Shown: positions 21,576 to 28,034 of the stretch, in pieces
Position numbering within the stretch: position 1 is the first letter of the stretch
How the letters are laid out: each line of letters begins with the position of its first letter
IMG/VR virus record: IMGVR_UViG_3300036985_005668
Coordinates: 1 to 44,638 of that record
From: a virus
Direction: 5' to 3' (one strand)
Length of the DNA stretch: 44,638 nt
Notes under the pieces: model-generated
What the model was told of the DNA's origin: nothing
Database searches by the model: none
Seen by the model: the letters and a program-made list of their open reading frames with translations, nothing else
Position numbers and translations under genes: made by a program

Positions 21576-22132
21576 ATTATTTTGAACGCCCAAATTGATG
21601 CTCCCGGGAACGTCATGACCTTTTGATTTAGTCTTCCTTCAAGCAGCTTAACGTTTGATATGATATCGGGAAAGCAATCATATAAATCATGTCCGGCGAA
21701 TACACCACCTGATTTCATTTTCGGTAACCAGAAATCGATATTTATTTGACACCCGGGATTCGAATGGGCAGCATCAAGAAAAAAGAAATCGACCGGTGAG
21801 GACCAAGTCCTCACAGCCAGGGGGCTTACTCCCCGGACCGGTGTTATATTATGACACTCCTGAATATTTTCCTTAAAAAATTCCAACGTGTTGTAATAAT
21901 GTTTCCCCGGGACATTATGTTTTACTCCCTCTTCGTGAGTAGGATTTCCTCTCCAGGTGTCAATACAAAATAAAGAACCAAGAGGAATTGATTTGGCTAT
22001 GGTATAACTGCTACGCCCGTGACAACTACCAACTTCCACTCCTACCGCTCCGACTGTATTGTACGGAGAAAACAGCCATTCCAATACAGTTAATTCATCC
22101 TCAGTCATCCATCCGGGTATAGTATTCTCCAA
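21572..22132 (-). CDS. Class I SAM-dependent methyltransferase (Methyltransf_24 type)
   Basis: 186 residues. GVEVGSCHGRSSYTIA (about 31-46) is the SAM-binding glycine loop, SLFCIDTW the acidic second strand, VDFFFLDAAHS (about 113-123) and GGVFAGHDLYD the following motifs. This group methylates small molecules, sugars or peptides rather than DNA. The start is either a TTG at 22132, two nt below the clpP stop, or an internal ATG at 22108. The third positions look more AT-rich than in clpP, hinting at later acquisition. Confidence 0.82.
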   Translation of the reverse strand: MENTIPGWMTEDELTVLEWLFSPYNTVGAVGVEVGSCHGRSSYTIAKSIPLGSLFCIDTWRGNPTHEEGVKHNVPGKHYYNTLEFFKENIQECHNITPVRGVSPLAVRTWSSPVDFFFLDAAHSNPGCQINIDFWLPKMKSGGVFAGHDLYDCFPDIISNVKLLEGRLNQKVMTFPGASIWAFKII

Positions 22133-22134
22133 CC

Positions 22135-22725
22135 TTACCCCCGTTTTGTCATAACCCTGTCAGCCAAACCGTATTCCACAGCTTTGACCGCTGACATATA
22201 GTTGTCCCGTTCCATGTCAACTGCCAGCATTTCAAACGTCTTTCCTGCGGAGTTGTGATCAACGTAGATTTGGGTCAGAACCTTTTTCATCTCCAAAATT
22301 TCATTGACTTGAATCAGCATGTCAGTTGCCTGACCGTGTGAACCGCCCGATGGTTGGTGAATCATATGACGGGCATTGGGCAGAATGAAACGTTTGTCTT
22401 TGGCACCTGCTTGCGCCAGAAGAGAACCCATTGAGCATGCCTGGCCCATAACGATGGTACTGACATTTGGTGAGATGAAATTCATGGTGTCATAAATTGC
22501 CATTCCGGCAGTGACAGATCCACCAGGAGAATTGATATAAAGGGAAATATCTTTCTTGTCATCTTCTGATTCAAGGAATAGAAGTTGTGCCACAATTAGG
22601 TTTGCCATCTGATCATGGACTTCGCCTTCGAGGAGAATGACTCGGTCCCGCATAAGACGGGAATAAATGTCGTAGGACCGTTCGCCGCGACTTGTGTGTT
22701 CAATAACTATTGGGACTAATGACAT
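22135..22725 (-). CDS. clpP: ClpP-type serine protease subunit
   Basis: 196 residues, the normal mature length. The catalytic serine is in [10 protein letters not shown] (Ser98), the histidine in HMIHQPSGG (His123) and the aspartate in the VDMERD segment near 170; INSPGGSV near 65-72 is the oxyanion and substrate loop. There is no obvious propeptide. The ClpX at 26788-27984 carries the IGF docking loop, so the phage could form its own ClpXP. AAGGAT site before the ATG. Confidence 0.96.
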   Translation of the reverse strand: MSLVPIVIEHTSRGERSYDIYSRLMRDRVILLEGEVHDQMANLIVAQLLFLESEDDKKDISLYINSPGGSVTAGMAIYDTMNFISPNVSTIVMGQACSMGSLLAQAGAKDKRFILPNARHMIHQPSGGSHGQATDMLIQVNEILEMKKVLTQIYVDHNSAGKTFEMLAVDMERDNYMSAVKAVEYGLADRVMTKRG

Positions 22726-22745
22726 GGAAATCCTTGTAAAATTGT

Positions 22746-22774
22746 ATTATACATGGATTTCTGAGAAAACGCAA
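22746..22774 (-). promoter_or_regulatory. Sigma-70 promoter (clpP)
   Basis: TTGCGT, 17 bp, TG-TATAAT (extended -10) on the minus strand; weaker -35 than the early set. Confidence 0.75.
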
Positions 22775-22775
22775 C

Positions 22776-24296
22776 TTATTTGGGTCGTAGTTCGCGCCCA
22801 ACTCCGGAGTCGGGTTCGGCTTTCTTTCTCTTCGGACGAGTGATTTCCTTTGATACCTTGGACAAATCAAGTTCAGGTGCTTCGCCAGCAGATGTATCAA
22901 CATTCTCATCTTTTGGTTTACCGTGTCCACGATCAATCTTGAAGGTGAAGTTACCTTTGATGTTGGTGCTGTAATATGTTTTGGAAGCGGATAGATACAC
23001 GCCCTTGATACTCTCGCCCGGATAGATGGTATCAAACGGTTTCAACGTCCAAGTATCCTTTCCTTCTTTGGCAGTGGTATACACCTGCACCAAGGCACCG
23101 TTGTTTAGAATATCAGCGGCGGCCTTACTAAAGTTTGTGCGATCATTCACGGCATCTGCCGCTTTGAATGCCACTGCTGCCATCAGATGGTAGTAGAGAT
23201 TAGTCTGCTCAGGGTTATCAGTTTTTCGTTCCTTGGCAAGTTTCTTCAAAGTAGGACTCAGATCGGTATTGGACAGATCATCAAGATTTACCAGAGCGGT
23301 ATTTTTCAGAGAGCGAATCATATTGGCATCATCTTCGTCAATGATTTTGTATTTGATACCGAGCATCAGTGGCGCACCTGCTTGTCCTGCTTTCTGAATC
23401 TGCGTCATCATCTCGATGACATCAGCATACTTTTTCAATAACTTGTCGCCCTTAGGTGATTCCTTCAGTTCGTTGACACTATCCAACAAATTCTTGGCAC
23501 TGGCGTATGCTCCGCCACCACCCTTAGAACTAATCTTCACAAACTTTCCTTCTTCAGTTGACATGATACTATCACTGAGTCCGGCGGTCTTGCTCATATC
23601 AAATGATATGAGAGTATTCTGAAAAGATCCACCGAGGAAAATCTCTGCTGCTTCTGCTGCATTACCCACCCACTGACCTTGTTGAAGGGCAATCGGCTGT
23701 AGAATCTCACAGAAGTAATCACGGAAAGAAGTGAAACTGATATTAGGTGGTGCCTTGAATATCAGCGGGAATTTCTCGCCTGAAGCAATCCGATGAGCCA
23801 CTGCGTACAACGGATGGTCTGTACCGAGGGATTCTGCCAGTTGATTCATAATGTCAGATGCGGACAGATCAATCTTTTGTGTAAGTAAATCTTGCGGCGA
23901 CAATCCTGCATGAGCCTTGGCGGCAGCCTTACCTGCAAACCTATAGTCACCTACCACATTTGGCACGAAGTTTTCCTTGGCAGATATCTTGATTGATTCC
24001 ATGTAGCGTCCGATAAACATCGGACCATCTTTGCCTGAGAATGACACCACGGCGAATCCACCGGATCGTCCAGTGCGGTTGTTTTGCCATTGAATATTAG
24101 GTGCTTGTGCTTCTACTCCAGCAAGAGCCTCATCCATTTGTTCCTTGGTGTACTTGCCACCTTCTTCGGGGAAGAATTTTATTTCTGAGAAAACGATTTC
24201 GTCTCCTGCAGGGTTACGGAACGTGTCTCCGGCTTTTCTACCGGCAAGACCAGTACTTTCGTTCAATTGTTCCAGAATGTTTAGAATATCGCGCAT
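22776..24296 (-). CDS. 506-residue hypothetical protein, possibly capsid-targeted
   Basis: Soluble, Lys/Ala/Ser-rich protein with a polar basic tail (ITRPKRKKAEPDSG). The N-terminus MRDILNILEQLNESTG is an amphipathic helix holding ILE and LNE, both fitting the (L/I)-x-E cleavage rule of T4 prohead protease, as in T4 capsid-targeting sequences. I recognise no domain; SGGFAVVSFSGKDGPMFIGRY and FVKISSKGGGGAYASAKN look like nuclease- or kinase-like strands but are not diagnostic. The ATG is exactly 4 nt after a CTAAATA late motif; a TTG 15 nt upstream is the alternative start. Confidence 0.8.
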   Translation of the reverse strand: MRDILNILEQLNESTGLAGRKAGDTFRNPAGDEIVFSEIKFFPEEGGKYTKEQMDEALAGVEAQAPNIQWQNNRTGRSGGFAVVSFSGKDGPMFIGRYMESIKISAKENFVPNVVGDYRFAGKAAAKAHAGLSPQDLLTQKIDLSASDIMNQLAESLGTDHPLYAVAHRIASGEKFPLIFKAPPNISFTSFRDYFCEILQPIALQQGQWVGNAAEAAEIFLGGSFQNTLISFDMSKTAGLSDSIMSTEEGKFVKISSKGGGGAYASAKNLLDSVNELKESPKGDKLLKKYADVIEMMTQIQKAGQAGAPLMLGIKYKIIDEDDANMIRSLKNTALVNLDDLSNTDLSPTLKKLAKERKTDNPEQTNLYYHLMAAVAFKAADAVNDRTNFSKAAADILNNGALVQVYTTAKEGKDTWTLKPFDTIYPGESIKGVYLSASKTYYSTNIKGNFTFKIDRGHGKPKDENVDTSAGEAPELDLSKVSKEITRPKRKKAEPDSGVGRELRPK

Positions 24297-24300
24297 TGAG

Positions 24301-24308
24301 TATTTAGC
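24301..24308 (-). promoter_or_regulatory. Late promoter motif GCTAAATA, leaderless spacing
   Basis: Minus-strand GCTAAATA followed by 4 nt (CTCA) and the ATG at 24296; one of five such TAAATA-N4-ATG sites. Confidence 0.6.
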
Positions 24309-24314
24309 CAATGA

Positions 24315-24806
24315 TCAGCATTTGAATAAATCCTGATGAGTGAACCATTTCTTGCTACGCAGAGATACCTTCAACGGCATGCCATGCTTGGCAAATTTGT
24401 CACGGAATTGAAAGAATGTCGGACCGTGACTCAACATGCGTTCTTTTCCTTGTTCTTCTCTCGTCGGACCAACTATATCCCATTGAAACTGATGAATAAG
24501 TTCGTGGGCCAGTGTGACAATGAACCATTGGCGACAATAAAATTTGTCCATGAGGCGAATCCTGCAGCGAGTTTTTCGGTATTTGATAGGAGAATATTCA
24601 CCGTAACACATGCCCCAATACTTAGGGCAGTTGCCCATTAGTTCAATATCGGGAGTGGCCAGCATATTGCTGAATATTGACTCATTGATTAGTTTGTAAA
24701 TGCGCTTTGCTTCTGCCTTGGAAGGACGATATGGGAGCCGTTTCTGCTCGGCTAAAGCGGGCAATGGTTCCTGCATCATCTTCCAAAGTTCAGATTTCTG
24801 TCCCAT
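24315..24806 (-). CDS. SprT-like zinc metallopeptidase
   Basis: 163 residues. AHELIHQFQWD (His101, Glu102, His105) with a third ligand in LSHGPTFF (His127) matches the HExxH...H arrangement of SprT/Spartan domains, which cleave DNA-protein crosslinks. The upstream FSNMLATPDIELMGNCPKYWG part fits the SprT fold; no zinc ribbon or UBZ tail follows. Start ATG is 4 nt after GATAAATA and there is no Shine-Dalgarno site. Confidence 0.88.
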   Translation of the reverse strand: MGQKSELWKMMQEPLPALAEQKRLPYRPSKAEAKRIYKLINESIFSNMLATPDIELMGNCPKYWGMCYGEYSPIKYRKTRCRIRLMDKFYCRQWFIVTLAHELIHQFQWDIVGPTREEQGKERMLSHGPTFFQFRDKFAKHGMPLKVSLRSKKWFTHQDLFKC

Positions 24807-24810
24807 AGCG

Positions 24811-24818
24811 TATTTATC
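24811..24818 (-). promoter_or_regulatory. Late promoter motif GATAAATA, leaderless spacing
   Basis: Minus strand, 4 nt (CGCT) before the SprT ATG. Back-to-back with the plus-strand motif at 24843-24850. Confidence 0.65.
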
Positions 24819-24842
24819 ATTTTTATATACGGAATAAAAGGA

Positions 24843-24850
24843 GATAAATA
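24843..24850 (+). promoter_or_regulatory. Late promoter motif GATAAATA
   Basis: Plus strand, 19 nt before the ATG at 24870, with AGGAG between them; divergent from 24811-24818. Confidence 0.65.
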
Positions 24851-24869
24851 GTAGTCATAGGAGAATTTT

Positions 24870-25199
24870 ATGTGGGATTTTTTAAAACGATTTATGGGTT
24901 ATCCAACTCACCAAGCACCAGTGGCACCTTACAAAGTTGAGGCACCTGTATTACCGCAAGAGCCTGCTCCAATTATTGGGCATGACATGGGAGGATCATA
25001 CGTAATTGATACTGCTGTTGGTAAGGCAGAGGTTGCCTCAGTTGAACTGGTTGTTGCTCCAGTCGCAGAGGTTGCTCCAGTTGAAGTAGTTGCTCCTGTT
25101 AAGGCAAAAGCGAAGCCTAGGGCAAAGCCTGCAGCAACCAAAGCACCTGCAGTGGAGAAGCCAAAAGCAGCACCAAAAGCCAAAACACCCAAGAAGTAA
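24870..25199 (+). CDS. Ala/Pro/Lys-rich protein with short hydrophobic N-terminus
   Basis: 109 residues: MWDFLKRFMGYPTHQAPVAP, then a valine/proline middle and a lysine/alanine/proline tail (KAKAKPRAKPAATKAPAVEK). The layout, an amphipathic start followed by a disordered basic tail, also opens the protein at 42707-43231 (MFNKLKNLFKPEPKPHW). Similar basic proteins in T4-like environmental phages are of unknown role and may bind DNA or the capsid interior. AGGAG site, late promoter motif upstream. Confidence 0.8.
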   Translation: MWDFLKRFMGYPTHQAPVAPYKVEAPVLPQEPAPIIGHDMGGSYVIDTAVGKAEVASVELVVAPVAEVAPVEVVAPVKAKAKPRAKPAATKAPAVEKPKAAPKAKTPKK

Positions 25200-25203
25200 G
25201 TTC

Positions 25204-25881
25204 ATGGAGGGCATCGGCTTTGATGTAATAAGCGATTTACACCTTTCCCCGGAAGATAGTTTCAACTGGGAAGGCAAAGCCACTAGCCTTTATTGTATAG
25301 TCGCAGGTAACATAAGTAGCGATCTGCGAACTATACACCAAACTTTATCCCATCTGTCACATTTCTACCAGGGTATTTTCTATACCATTGGATCAGCGGA
25401 ATATGAAGATGTGCCAGATGTGGCACTAAGGACAGAGGAAATCATCAGAACCTGCAGAGGCATTCGCAATGTTGCACTACTTATGAGTAACGTAGTAGTT
25501 ATAAAGAACGTTGCCATCATGGGCGCCAACGGTTGGTATGGTCAGGTGAAACAGGATGACATGTCTGATATGCGCCAGTTCGAAGATATCGCATACCTCG
25601 GGCATAGTCTGGAGAAACTTCAACTTCACATGGATGTTTCTAAAATTATCATGGTGACAGGCTCAGTACCAAACCCTTCCCTCTTCTTCGGTGAAGAGGA
25701 CGATTGTATCTATGATCAGATACCACCAAGCATTTGTCTGGAAAAAGACACCGAACGAAAAGTAAGTCACTGGGTGTTCGGCTCATACAAAAAAATAGTT
25801 GATGCCACTATTGATGGCATCAACTACGTTAACAATCCCTACCTAAGTAGGCCCTACTGGGCTAAAAGAATCACGGTTTAG
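25204..25881 (+). CDS. Degenerate calcineurin-like phosphoesterase family protein
   Basis: 225 residues from MEGIGFDVISDLHLSPEDSFNWEG. The first motif (DLH) is kept, but the second is AGNIS instead of GDI/GDT and the GNHE position reads GSAEYE, while ANGWYG and the VTGSVPNPSLFFGE (normally GHxP) segment follow the family order. So two or three metal ligands are missing and catalysis is doubtful. Cyanophage and other T4-like phages carry close relatives. Four nt below the stop of the preceding gene; the last four bases overlap the clpS gene tail to tail. Confidence 0.82.
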   Translation: MEGIGFDVISDLHLSPEDSFNWEGKATSLYCIVAGNISSDLRTIHQTLSHLSHFYQGIFYTIGSAEYEDVPDVALRTEEIIRTCRGIRNVALLMSNVVVIKNVAIMGANGWYGQVKQDDMSDMRQFEDIAYLGHSLEKLQLHMDVSKIIMVTGSVPNPSLFFGEEDDCIYDQIPPSICLEKDTERKVSHWVFGSYKKIVDATIDGINYVNNPYLSRPYWAKRITV

Positions 25882-26192
25882 TTCGTGTCCGCCTCGACTT
25901 TGATTTGAAGCGGATATCCCTGCGACCGTGCAGAAATGGTAACTTCTATGCCTTTCTGTTCAGCAATCTCATACGGCAGAATCGCAACAACGGCACTACC
26001 AGTATCATGGATACTCTTGGTGATGCCCGCGGCTGTATCTTCGGTGTAATTGAAATAGTCAACCAAACTTTCAACCACAAAGTTCATCGTGGTAACCTCA
26101 TCGTTGATATAGATGATCTTGAAAAGAGGCGGTTCCATGAGAGCCAGATTCGGCTTGATTTTGGTTTTTGTAGTTGTATCAGTTTTAGACAT
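25878..26192 (-). CDS. clpS: ClpS-like adaptor
   Basis: 104 residues from MSKTDTTTK. The core KIIYINDEVTTMNFVVESLVDYF, followed by AAGITKSIHDTGSAVVAILPYEIAEQKG and ARSQGYPLQIKVE, matches ClpS (N-degron adaptor): the N-D-x-x-T-x-M substrate pocket and the H-x-x-G-x-A-x-V motif are intact. ClpS normally serves ClpA, which is not seen here. An SD (AAGGAAAC) supports this start; an upstream in-frame ATG at 26222 lies 5 nt after a TATAAT and could be used on a leaderless mRNA, adding 10 residues. Confidence 0.92.
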   Translation of the reverse strand: MSKTDTTTKTKIKPNLALMEPPLFKIIYINDEVTTMNFVVESLVDYFNYTEDTAAGITKSIHDTGSAVVAILPYEIAEQKGIEVTISARSQGYPLQIKVEADTN

Positions 26193-26227
26193 ATGTTTCC
26201 TTGTGCGGCAAAATCGCCGCATGTTGT

Positions 26228-26256
26228 ATTATACTATTTAGTGTAATTGATAGCAA
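26228..26256 (-). promoter_or_regulatory. Composite sigma-70 / late promoter for clpS
   Basis: TTGCTA, 17 bp, TATAAT on the minus strand; the spacer contains ACTAAATA (26235-26242), a late-type motif, and the hsp20 stop TAG. Confidence 0.65.
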
Positions 26257-26689
26257 TCCGTTTGGGTTTGCTCTCTTCCGGAACCACACGTTCAAGATTG
26301 ATTGTGAGGATACCGGCTTCGGTTACTGCTCCGCTGACTGAAACATGTTCTGCCAAAGTGAAAATTCGTTCAAACGAACGAGAACTGATTCCATGAACCA
26401 AGTAAACGGTTTCGGAATCTAATTCACTTACGGGTTTCGCCTTGTTACCGGTGACTGATAGTTGATTCTTTTCCAGAGTTACTTCAATGTCGCCTTCTTT
26501 GAATCCGGCTACTGCTAATTCAATGCTAAAACTATTATCGTTGTGTTTTACCACGTTATACGGGGGATAAGTTGTATTGGATTGAAGATCGTGAGTCCGT
26601 AATAGTTCGTCAAACATGGAATCGAAACCGATGCCGAATTTTTGAAACTGGGGAATGTCGAGGGACCTGAGTGATAAAGTGCGTGTCAT
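26234..26689 (-). CDS. hsp20: Small heat-shock protein (Hsp20/IbpA family)
   Basis: 151 residues. The alpha-crystallin domain spans about 42-140: YPPYNVVKHNDNSFSIELAVAGF, DIEVTLEKNQLSVTG, a bulge GISSRSFERIFTLAEHV and the closing AGILTINLERVVPEESKPKRI with the C-terminal I-x-I (IAI). Holdase chaperone that keeps unfolded proteins soluble; cyanophages also carry one. It lies between clpS and clpX. TAGGAGAAA ribosome site. Confidence 0.95.
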   Translation of the reverse strand: MTRTLSLRSLDIPQFQKFGIGFDSMFDELLRTHDLQSNTTYPPYNVVKHNDNSFSIELAVAGFKEGDIEVTLEKNQLSVTGNKAKPVSELDSETVYLVHGISSRSFERIFTLAEHVSVSGAVTEAGILTINLERVVPEESKPKRIAINYTK

Positions 26690-26698
26690 ATTTTTCTC

Positions 26699-26746
26699 CT
26701 ATAAAGCAAGATGACTATGAACAACCCGAGAATCGGCATCGTTCAT
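26699..26746 (-). CDS. Possible 15-codon leader ORF of hsp20
   Basis: ATG to TAG encoding MNDADSRVVHSHLAL. Its ATG lies 8 nt after TATAAT, almost at the expected transcription start, and its TAG overlaps the hsp20 Shine-Dalgarno sequence, an arrangement that could couple or modulate hsp20 translation. May be chance. Confidence 0.3.
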   Translation of the reverse strand: MNDADSRVVHSHLAL

Positions 26747-26754
26747 ATGTATTT

Positions 26755-26760
26755 ATTATA
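26755..26760 (-). promoter_or_regulatory. -10 element TATAAT upstream of hsp20
   Basis: Minus strand TGT-TATAAT; no good -35. A late-type CCTAAATA (26785-26792), overlapping the clpX stop, lies 24 nt further upstream. Confidence 0.5.
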
Positions 26761-26784
26761 ACAGAACCGACTAAAATATTCTAC

Positions 26785-26792
26785 TATTTAGG
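26785..26792 (-). promoter_or_regulatory. Late promoter motif CCTAAATA (hsp20)
   Basis: Minus strand; the clpX stop TAA is the first part of the motif. Same CTAAATAGTA context as the motif at the hsp20 stop. Confidence 0.45.
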
Positions 26793-27984
26793 GTAAACCA
26801 ACTACTTTAGGACTCATTACTTGGTCACGATCAATGCTCAGTTCGGTAACTTTATCGTCCCGGTATTTCTTCGTATGGAACATGTGCGGCATCAACACTT
26901 TCTCAACCTCGGTATGGAGCCCTCGCGCTCCAGTGTTCAACTTCATGGTATTTTCTGCCAATTGCTCCACCGCTTCGTCAGTGAATGTCAGTGCGATGTT
27001 ATCCAGACTAAGAAGGTATTGGTATTGTTCCAGATAGTTATTCTTTACCTTGGTAAGCACATGAATCAGTTCTTCCTTGGTAAGATTTGATACGCTCACC
27101 GTTGTGGTGAATCGTCCGATGAACTCCGGTATCATTCCGAACTTGGTCAGATCGTCTGGAGTAACTTGTGTCAGATCACCGTCTTTGTGCGAGTCCTTGA
27201 TCAAGGCGCCGAAACCGATACTGGTACCATTGAGTCGGTTGTCAACAATCTCCTTGAGTCCGACAAAGGCGCCACCGCCGATAAAGAGGATGTTCTTGGT
27301 GTTGACTTCAACCATGTCACCACCTGGATGTTTGCGTCCACCTGACGCCGGAACACGACATACAGTTCCTTCAACTAACTTGAGCAGAGCCTGTTGAACA
27401 CCTTCACCTGACACATCGCGTGTGATACTTGAGCCTTCGCTCTTACGGGCAATCTTGTCAATTTCATCCACGAATACAATGCCACGTTCGGCCAAATCTT
27501 TGTCGCCGCCTGCTGCGTTCAGCAACATGCTGATCATTGATTCAACATCATCACCGACATATCCTGCTTCGGTCAGACTTGTGGCGTCAGTGACAACGAA
27601 CGGGACTTTGAGATACTTTGCCACAGTCTTGGCCAGAAGGGTCTTTCCTGATCCAGTTGGGCCGATCAACAGAACATTACCCTTTGTAATGTCAAGGTGC
27701 TTCGGTGGATGATTCACTCGCTTGTAGTGATTGGCAATTGCCACGCTGAGAACCATCTTAGCCTGTGCCTGTCCGATTATATGATCATCAAGAAATGCCT
27801 TGATAGATTCAGGATCATATTGGATTTCTTCCTTAGCCACAATAGCAGAGTCATCAGCAATCAGACTATCACATAATTCAACACAATCACTACATATGGC
27901 GGCGTCTTCGCCTACTATGAGTTTGGTAACAGAATCCTTATGGTTTCCGCAAAATGAACAGTGGCTTAGTTTTGTATCGGTCAT
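26788..27984 (-). CDS. clpX: ClpX-type AAA+ unfoldase
   Basis: 398 residues. Zinc-binding domain with Cys9, Cys12, Cys31 and Cys34; Walker A GPTGSGKT at 108-115; pore loop GYVG at 141-144; Walker B FVDEID at 171-176; the IGF loop that docks ClpP at 256-258; sensor region GARGLHTEVE near 352-361. All elements of an active, ClpP-binding unfoldase are present. Slightly shorter than E. coli ClpX (424). Transcribed toward hsp20, clpS and, beyond the plus-strand pair, clpP. Weak ribosome site. Confidence 0.97.
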   Translation of the reverse strand: MTDTKLSHCSFCGNHKDSVTKLIVGEDAAICSDCVELCDSLIADDSAIVAKEEIQYDPESIKAFLDDHIIGQAQAKMVLSVAIANHYKRVNHPPKHLDITKGNVLLIGPTGSGKTLLAKTVAKYLKVPFVVTDATSLTEAGYVGDDVESMISMLLNAAGGDKDLAERGIVFVDEIDKIARKSEGSSITRDVSGEGVQQALLKLVEGTVCRVPASGGRKHPGGDMVEVNTKNILFIGGGAFVGLKEIVDNRLNGTSIGFGALIKDSHKDGDLTQVTPDDLTKFGMIPEFIGRFTTTVSVSNLTKEELIHVLTKVKNNYLEQYQYLLSLDNIALTFTDEAVEQLAENTMKLNTGARGLHTEVEKVLMPHMFHTKKYRDDKVTELSIDRDQVMSPKVVGLP

Positions 27985-27993
27985 GTATTACTT

Positions 27994-28011
27994 ATCTGAT
28001 AAGAGTCAGAT
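27994..28011 (-). promoter_or_regulatory. Operator-like inverted repeat before clpX
   Basis: ATCTGA-N6-TCAGAT, a perfect 6-bp inverted repeat overlapping the expected transcription start of clpX; could bind a dimeric regulator. Confidence 0.35.
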
Positions 28012-28014
28012 GTA

Positions 28015-28020
28015 ATTATA
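28015..28020 (-). promoter_or_regulatory. -10 element TATAAT upstream of clpX
   Basis: Minus strand TGT-TATAAT with only a poor -35; extended -10 type. Confidence 0.55.
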
Positions 28021-28034
28021 ACACACCTCACGGA

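Noticed and set aside
24297-24311. TTG start for the 506-residue protein giving five extra residues (MAKYS)
   Set aside because: The ATG at 24296 sits at the exact 4-nt late-motif distance seen at four other genes, whereas the TTG lies upstream of the expected transcription start.
25788-25824. Run of seven A followed by a 9-bp stem-loop, resembling a programmed frameshift signal in the plus-strand phosphoesterase gene
   Set aside because: Both the -1 and +1 frames stop within three codons, so no useful product would result; the inverted repeat is better seen as coding (VDATIDGIN).
27994-28011. RNA hairpin in the clpX leader
   Set aside because: The expected transcription start lies inside the repeat, so the RNA would contain only part of it; a DNA operator is the better reading.
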